Notes under the pieces: model-generated
Database searches by the model: none
What the model was told of the DNA's origin: nothing
What the model saw: only the letters and a program-made list of their open reading frames with translations
Part shown: one piece after another, positions 5,435 to 7,999 of the stretch
How positions within the stretch are numbered: position 1 is the stretch's first letter
Layout of the letters: each line of letters starts with the position of its first letter
DNA from: an uncultured Collinsella sp.
GTDB lineage: Bacteria > Actinomycetota > Coriobacteriia > Coriobacteriales > Coriobacteriaceae
Assembly (NCBI GenBank): GCA_958346935.1
Contig: CATVTM010000082.1
Coordinates: forward strand, 1-7,999
Reading direction: 5' to 3'
DNA: 7,999 nucleotides
Translations under genes and position numbers: made by a program

Positions 5435-6940
5435 ATGGCGCACGGGCAGCACACCTATATCTGCATCGACCTCAAGACGTTTTACGCCAGCGTCGAGTGC
5501 GTCGACCGTGGACTCGATCCGCTCACCACCAACCTGGTCGTTGCCGACGAATCGCGCGGGCGCACGACCATCTGCCTCGCCATCACACAGGCCATGAAGG
5601 ACCTCGGTATCCACAATCGCTGCCGCCTGTTTGAGATCCCCGATGGTATCGACTACATCAAGGCCGTGCCGCGCATGCAGCACTACATGGAGGTATCGGC
5701 GCAAATCTACGGTATCTATCTGGAATACGTGAGCCCGCAAGACGTTCACGTCTATTCAATTGACGAGTGCTTTATCGACGTGACGCCCTATCTGGATCTC
5801 TACCATACCGATGCCGAAGGGTTCGCTTGTATGCTGCGCGACGAGGTCCTGGGGCGCACCGGCATCACGGCAACGGTCGGCATCGGCCCCAACCTATTCC
5901 AGGCCAAGGTGGCGCTCGACATCACCGCCAAGCACGCACCCAGCCGCATCGGCGTACTCGACGACGAGACCTTCCGCAAGGAGATCTGGCCTCACCGCCC
6001 TATCACCGACATCTGGGGTATCGGCCCCGGCGTGGCGGCGCGGCTCGAGAAGTACGGTGTCTACGACCTGATGGGGGTCGCCGCACTCGACGAAAGCCTG
6101 CTCTACGACGAGCTCGGCGTCAATGCCGAGTATCTCATCGATCACGCCTTTGGACGCGAGCCGACAACCATCGCCGACATCCAAGCCTATCGCCCGCAAG
6201 CGACCTCGACCACCACGGGGCAGGTACTCTCGAAAGGCTATGCCTACGAGCAGGCCTACACCGTCTTGCGCGAGATGGTCGATGCCGCCGTGCTGGACTT
6301 AATCGACAAGCACGTGGTGTGCGACAGCATCTCGCTCTTTGTAGGCTATGCGAGCGAACGTGCCGACATACGCCGACTCGACGCCAGCGGCACCGCGCAG
6401 TACATAGACGGCTGCGGGCACCTGTGCTCGAGCACCTCGGGCATCGAGCCTGCAGCTACCGACGGTCCCGAGCTCGCGCCCCGCGCGCCCAAACCCGTCC
6501 AGCGCGATGACGAACGCCGACGTTTGGTGCGAGAGGCGCAGGCGATCGACGGCATCTTTGTGGGAGAGCACGGCGGCAAGCCGCGCGGTGGCTACGCCGC
6601 GCTCTTTGCACACTCCAATGCCTCGCGCAAGCTACCCGAGCGCACCAATTCGTTTAAGAAGATCATGGGGTATTTCGATGACCTCTGGGCGCAAACGGTC
6701 GACCCCAAGCGACCGGTCAAGCGCATCAATCTGGGCTTTGGCAACCTCATGCCCGAGGAGTTCGCCACCATCGATCTGTTTAGCGACGTCGAGGCCGATG
6801 AGCGCGAACGCGACCTGGCGCGCGCCGTCTTGGCCGTTAAAGGCAAATACGGCAAGAACGCCCTGGTCAAGGGATTGAGCTTTACCGCCGGCGCCACCGC
6901 GCGCGAACGCAACGATCAGGTTGGAGGACATCGTGCCTAA
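5435..6940 (+). CDS. Y-family translesion DNA polymerase, UvrX/YqjW (UmuC/DinB-like) type
   Basis: Error-prone polymerase that copies damaged templates after SOS induction; 501 aa. The palm/fingers start with ICIDLKTFYASVE, where D12 is a metal ligand and Y17 sits at the steric-gate position. YSIDECFID carries catalytic D110 and E111, and TATVGIGPNLFQAKVALDITAK (145-166) is the second palm signature. Thumb helix-hairpin-helix: ITDIWGIGPGVAARLEKYGV (190-209). The little finger begins around 258 with TTTGQVLSKGY and ends with the family-typical GKYGKNALVKG (470-480) and ATARERNDQVGGHRA. Residues about 307-385, Arg/Pro/Gly-rich with three cysteines or more nearby, look like an insertion relative to relatives such as YqjW. 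TIDLF (445-449) occupies the place of the QLSLF clamp-binding motif but lacks the Gln. The ATG at 5435 is chosen for its GGAGGGG site; a GTG at 5414 is less likely. Controlled by two SOS boxes and cotranscribed with the YolD-like gene. Confidence 0.94.
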   Translation: MAHGQHTYICIDLKTFYASVECVDRGLDPLTTNLVVADESRGRTTICLAITQAMKDLGIHNRCRLFEIPDGIDYIKAVPRMQHYMEVSAQIYGIYLEYVSPQDVHVYSIDECFIDVTPYLDLYHTDAEGFACMLRDEVLGRTGITATVGIGPNLFQAKVALDITAKHAPSRIGVLDDETFRKEIWPHRPITDIWGIGPGVAARLEKYGVYDLMGVAALDESLLYDELGVNAEYLIDHAFGREPTTIADIQAYRPQATSTTTGQVLSKGYAYEQAYTVLREMVDAAVLDLIDKHVVCDSISLFVGYASERADIRRLDASGTAQYIDGCGHLCSSTSGIEPAATDGPELAPRAPKPVQRDDERRRLVREAQAIDGIFVGEHGGKPRGGYAALFAHSNASRKLPERTNSFKKIMGYFDDLWAQTVDPKRPVKRINLGFGNLMPEEFATIDLFSDVEADERERDLARAVLAVKGKYGKNALVKGLSFTAGATARERNDQVGGHRA

Positions 6941-7358
6941 ACCAAAACAGCAGCCCGTGAGACCGCCGACCGCCTTCGAGCGTTTGGCGGACCCCGAGGG
7001 AAGACGCCGCGCCGCCGACCCCAACCTCACCGCCAACGGCGCCGTGCGCGCCAACTGCGCTGCGCAGTTTATGCCCTTTGCCGCGTTGACGGGATACTAC
7101 GAACTCGTACGCAAGCAAGAGATCACCGTTGAGCCCAAGTGCGAATTGACGGAAGAAAAAGCCCTCGAGCTTTCACACAAGCTCGAGGGCCTCAAACGTG
7201 GCGATTTAGTTCGAGTCACCTATTACGATACGTACGGTTATCGCGCCCGCACCGGCATCCTCGACGAGGTACTCCCCGCTTTCAAGTTGCTCAAGCTCAA
7301 AGACATCGCCATCGACTTCGACGATATCCAAGACGTTGAGCTGCGCGGTCGAGCCTAG
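6933..7358 (+). CDS. YolD-like protein, partner of the Y-family polymerase
   Basis: 141-aa protein of the YolD-like family (PF08863), which is commonly encoded next to UvrX/YqjW polymerases and has been predicted, not proven, to play a UmuD-like accessory role. Visible family features: R39 to L52 (RANCAAQFMPFAAL, the 'W.PFAAL' block), ELVRKQEITVEPKCELTEEKALEL, LKRGDLVRVTYYDTYGYRARTGILDEV (88-113) and the closing LKLKDIAIDFDDIQDV. An N-terminal extension of about 40 residues, rich in Pro and Arg, makes it longer than the usual 110 aa. The start is the GTG at 6933 with GGAGG at 6923-6927. It overlaps the polymerase stop by 8 bases, implying translational coupling and a shared SOS-controlled transcript. 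There are no protease residues or membrane segments. A hairpin inside the gene acts as a terminator on the other strand. Confidence 0.85.
   Translation: MPKPKQQPVRPPTAFERLADPEGRRRAADPNLTANGAVRANCAAQFMPFAALTGYYELVRKQEITVEPKCELTEEKALELSHKLEGLKRGDLVRVTYYDTYGYRARTGILDEVLPAFKLLKLKDIAIDFDDIQDVELRGRA
7152..7190 (-). terminator. Intrinsic terminator on the minus strand, embedded in the YolD-like gene
   Basis: Perfect 12-bp arms GCCCTCGAGCTT (7161-7172) and AAGCTCGAGGGC (7179-7190) with a 6-base loop. On the minus strand the stem is followed directly by TTTTTCTTCC (7160-7151). It is the best-formed intrinsic terminator in the window and points against the host gene. It would end transcripts coming from the convergent HMA-domain gene, whose stop is at 7386, about 196 bases upstream of it. 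On the plus strand no T tract follows. Confidence 0.75.
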
Positions 7359-7385
7359 CGACGCTTCCCGCACCAAACACGCGCC

Positions 7386-7769
7386 CTACAGTTTCATGAC
7401 GTAGTAGCCCGCGTCCTTCACGGCCGCCTCGAGGACGCCGCGATCGATCGGCTGCTTAGAGCGCACGCGTGCCGTGTGATCCGCATACGCCACCGTTGCC
7501 CACACGCCATCCAGTGCATTCAGGGCATTGGCCACGTTCTGAGCGCAGCCGTCGCAGCTCATGCCGCCGATGAGTAGCTCATCGCCATAGGGATAGTGCG
7601 ACGCATCGGTGTCCGTCACAACAACCTTTTTGGCCTTCTTGGCGCACGCACCATCGCTGCAGCAACTTTTCCCACGCGTCGAGGCAGCAATGCGACGCAG
7701 TCCAAAAAACATGCCGATGGCAATTGCAGCCAGCACGACAAGATTCGCAGGGTTGAGCAAGTCGCCCAT
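7386..7769 (-). CDS. Cys-rich single-helix membrane protein fused to a heavy-metal-associated (HMA) domain
   Basis: 127 aa. Residues about 8-24 (NLVVLAAIAIGMFFGL) form one membrane helix, followed by RR and then a Cys-rich juxtamembrane stretch GKSCCSDGAC (33-42) and a Lys patch. This front half resembles FeoB-associated Cys-rich membrane proteins. Residues about 63-127 are an HMA domain with the metal site GGMSCDGC (M70, C72, C75) and the C-terminal AAVKDAGYYV, as in CopZ-like copper chaperones and P-type ATPase N-domains. Likely role (inferred): membrane-tethered Cu(I) or other soft-metal binding and delivery. The start ATG at 7769 is preceded by AAGGGGAG. It is convergent with the YolD-like gene, 27 bases apart, and has a CsoR-like dyad upstream. 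The first transporter or regulator partner is not in the window. Confidence 0.87.
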   Translation of the reverse strand: MGDLLNPANLVVLAAIAIGMFFGLRRIAASTRGKSCCSDGACAKKAKKVVVTDTDASHYPYGDELLIGGMSCDGCAQNVANALNALDGVWATVAYADHTARVRSKQPIDRGVLEAAVKDAGYYVMKL

Positions 7770-7799
7770 GCGCTCCCCTTTCCAAATAGCCTTATCTAG

Positions 7800-7816
7800 A
7801 TACCCCCATGGGGTGT
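7800..7816 (-). promoter_or_regulatory. CsoR-like copper operator upstream of the HMA-domain gene
   Basis: ATACCCC-CAT-GGGGTGT: 7-bp arms pair at 6 of 7 around 3 bases, with a perfect CCCCATGGGG core. Such C-tract/G-tract dyads are the known operator type of CsoR-family Cu(I)-sensing repressors. It lies 31 bases upstream of the start and would overlap the transcription start if TAAGAT (7826-7821, minus strand) is the -10. No csoR gene is in the window, so the assignment is by resemblance and by the metal-binding gene it precedes. Confidence 0.5.
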
Positions 7817-7878
7817 TCCCATCTTACTCCAAAATCATGTCAGTTCGGTCAATTAGTTTCCCTCTTCAAACATTTTTG

Positions 7879-7906
7879 TTGACCGTGGCTTACTTTCGTG
7901 TATAAG
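7879..7906 (+). promoter_or_regulatory. Sigma-70 promoter for the gene leaving the right edge
   Basis: TTGACC (7879-7884; 5 of 6) and TATAAG (7901-7906; 5 of 6) with a 16-base spacer. Transcription would start near 7913, inside TCCTA-N11-TAGGA (7910-7930), a short dyad that could bind a regulator. Confidence 0.6.
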
Positions 7907-7945
7907 TTTTCCTAGGCTAACAGTTTAGGATCCGTAGGGGGCACC

Positions 7946-7999
7946 GTGACTCGAACCATAGACATCCCAACGTTTCAGGCGGCAGTCGTGCGCAACTGC
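7946..7999 (+). CDS. 5' end of an unidentified gene, truncated by the window edge
   Basis: A GTG at 7946 preceded by TAGGGGG (7935-7941) opens a frame of 18 codons to the edge, encoding MTRTIDIPTFQAAVVRNC. An in-frame stop at 7913-7915 excludes an earlier start. A good promoter lies 40 bases upstream. Eighteen residues are too few to name a family; I do not recognise it. Confidence 0.6.
   Translation, partial: MTRTIDIPTFQAAVVRNC

Noticed and set aside
5222..5749. Minus-strand open frame across the polymerase promoter and repeat copy 2
   Set aside because: Its end is translated repeat (KRLTCQNKPVPF) and the rest is antisense to the polymerase; it would cross the SOS promoter. Repeat-derived peptide tails of this kind are annotation artefacts.
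7161..7190. Terminator of the SOS operon itself (plus strand)
   Set aside because: The hairpin is inside the YolD-like gene and is followed by CTCAAACG on the plus strand; the T tract is only on the minus strand.

Overview
The window looks like chromosomal DNA of a GC-rich Gram-positive gut actinobacterium, most likely Collinsella or a close relative (Coriobacteriia). This rests on GC-rich third codon positions, strong GGAGG-type ribosome binding sites, Gram-positive-type LexA boxes, and a palindromic repeat (A5-G3-ACAGG ... CCTGTCCC-T5) that I associate from memory with Collinsella genomes. No database search was possible.

Left part (1-4500), all genes on the minus strand: a GntR/UTRA transcriptional regulator (59-802), a HAD phosphatase of the beta-phosphoglucomutase-like type (953-1612), a Cof-type HAD-IIB sugar-phosphate phosphatase (1677-2519) and glucose-6-phosphate isomerase pgi (2756-4450). 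Each gene is followed by a hairpin that can act as a terminator, so these look like separately controlled, broadly sugar-phosphate-related units rather than one operon. The start codons of the two HAD genes, pgi and the polymerase were moved downstream of the longest open frame because a clear ribosome binding site precedes the internal start.

Middle (4570-5360): a small minus-strand gene (4638-5174) resembling only the N-terminal nucleotide-binding domain of iron-containing alcohol dehydrogenases, with a degraded glycine-rich loop and no metal-binding domain. It is bracketed by two direct copies of a roughly 70-bp, nearly fully palindromic repeat.

Right part (5361-7358, plus strand): a DNA-damage operon. 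A near-consensus sigma-70 promoter overlaps two tandem LexA-type SOS boxes and drives a UvrX/YqjW-type Y-family translesion polymerase. Its stop overlaps the start of a YolD-like partner by 8 bases. The polymerase carries an apparent insertion of about 80 residues in its little-finger region.

Far right (7386-7999): a convergent minus-strand gene for a one-helix, Cys-rich membrane protein fused to a heavy-metal-associated (HMA) domain. A dyad resembling CsoR copper operators lies upstream. Its best terminator lies about 200 bases downstream, inside the yolD-like coding sequence on the opposite strand. Divergent from it, a promoter and ribosome binding site lead into the first 18 codons of a gene that leaves the window. 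There is no gene-free stretch longer than 300 bases, and I saw no tRNA, rRNA, CRISPR array or transposase gene.
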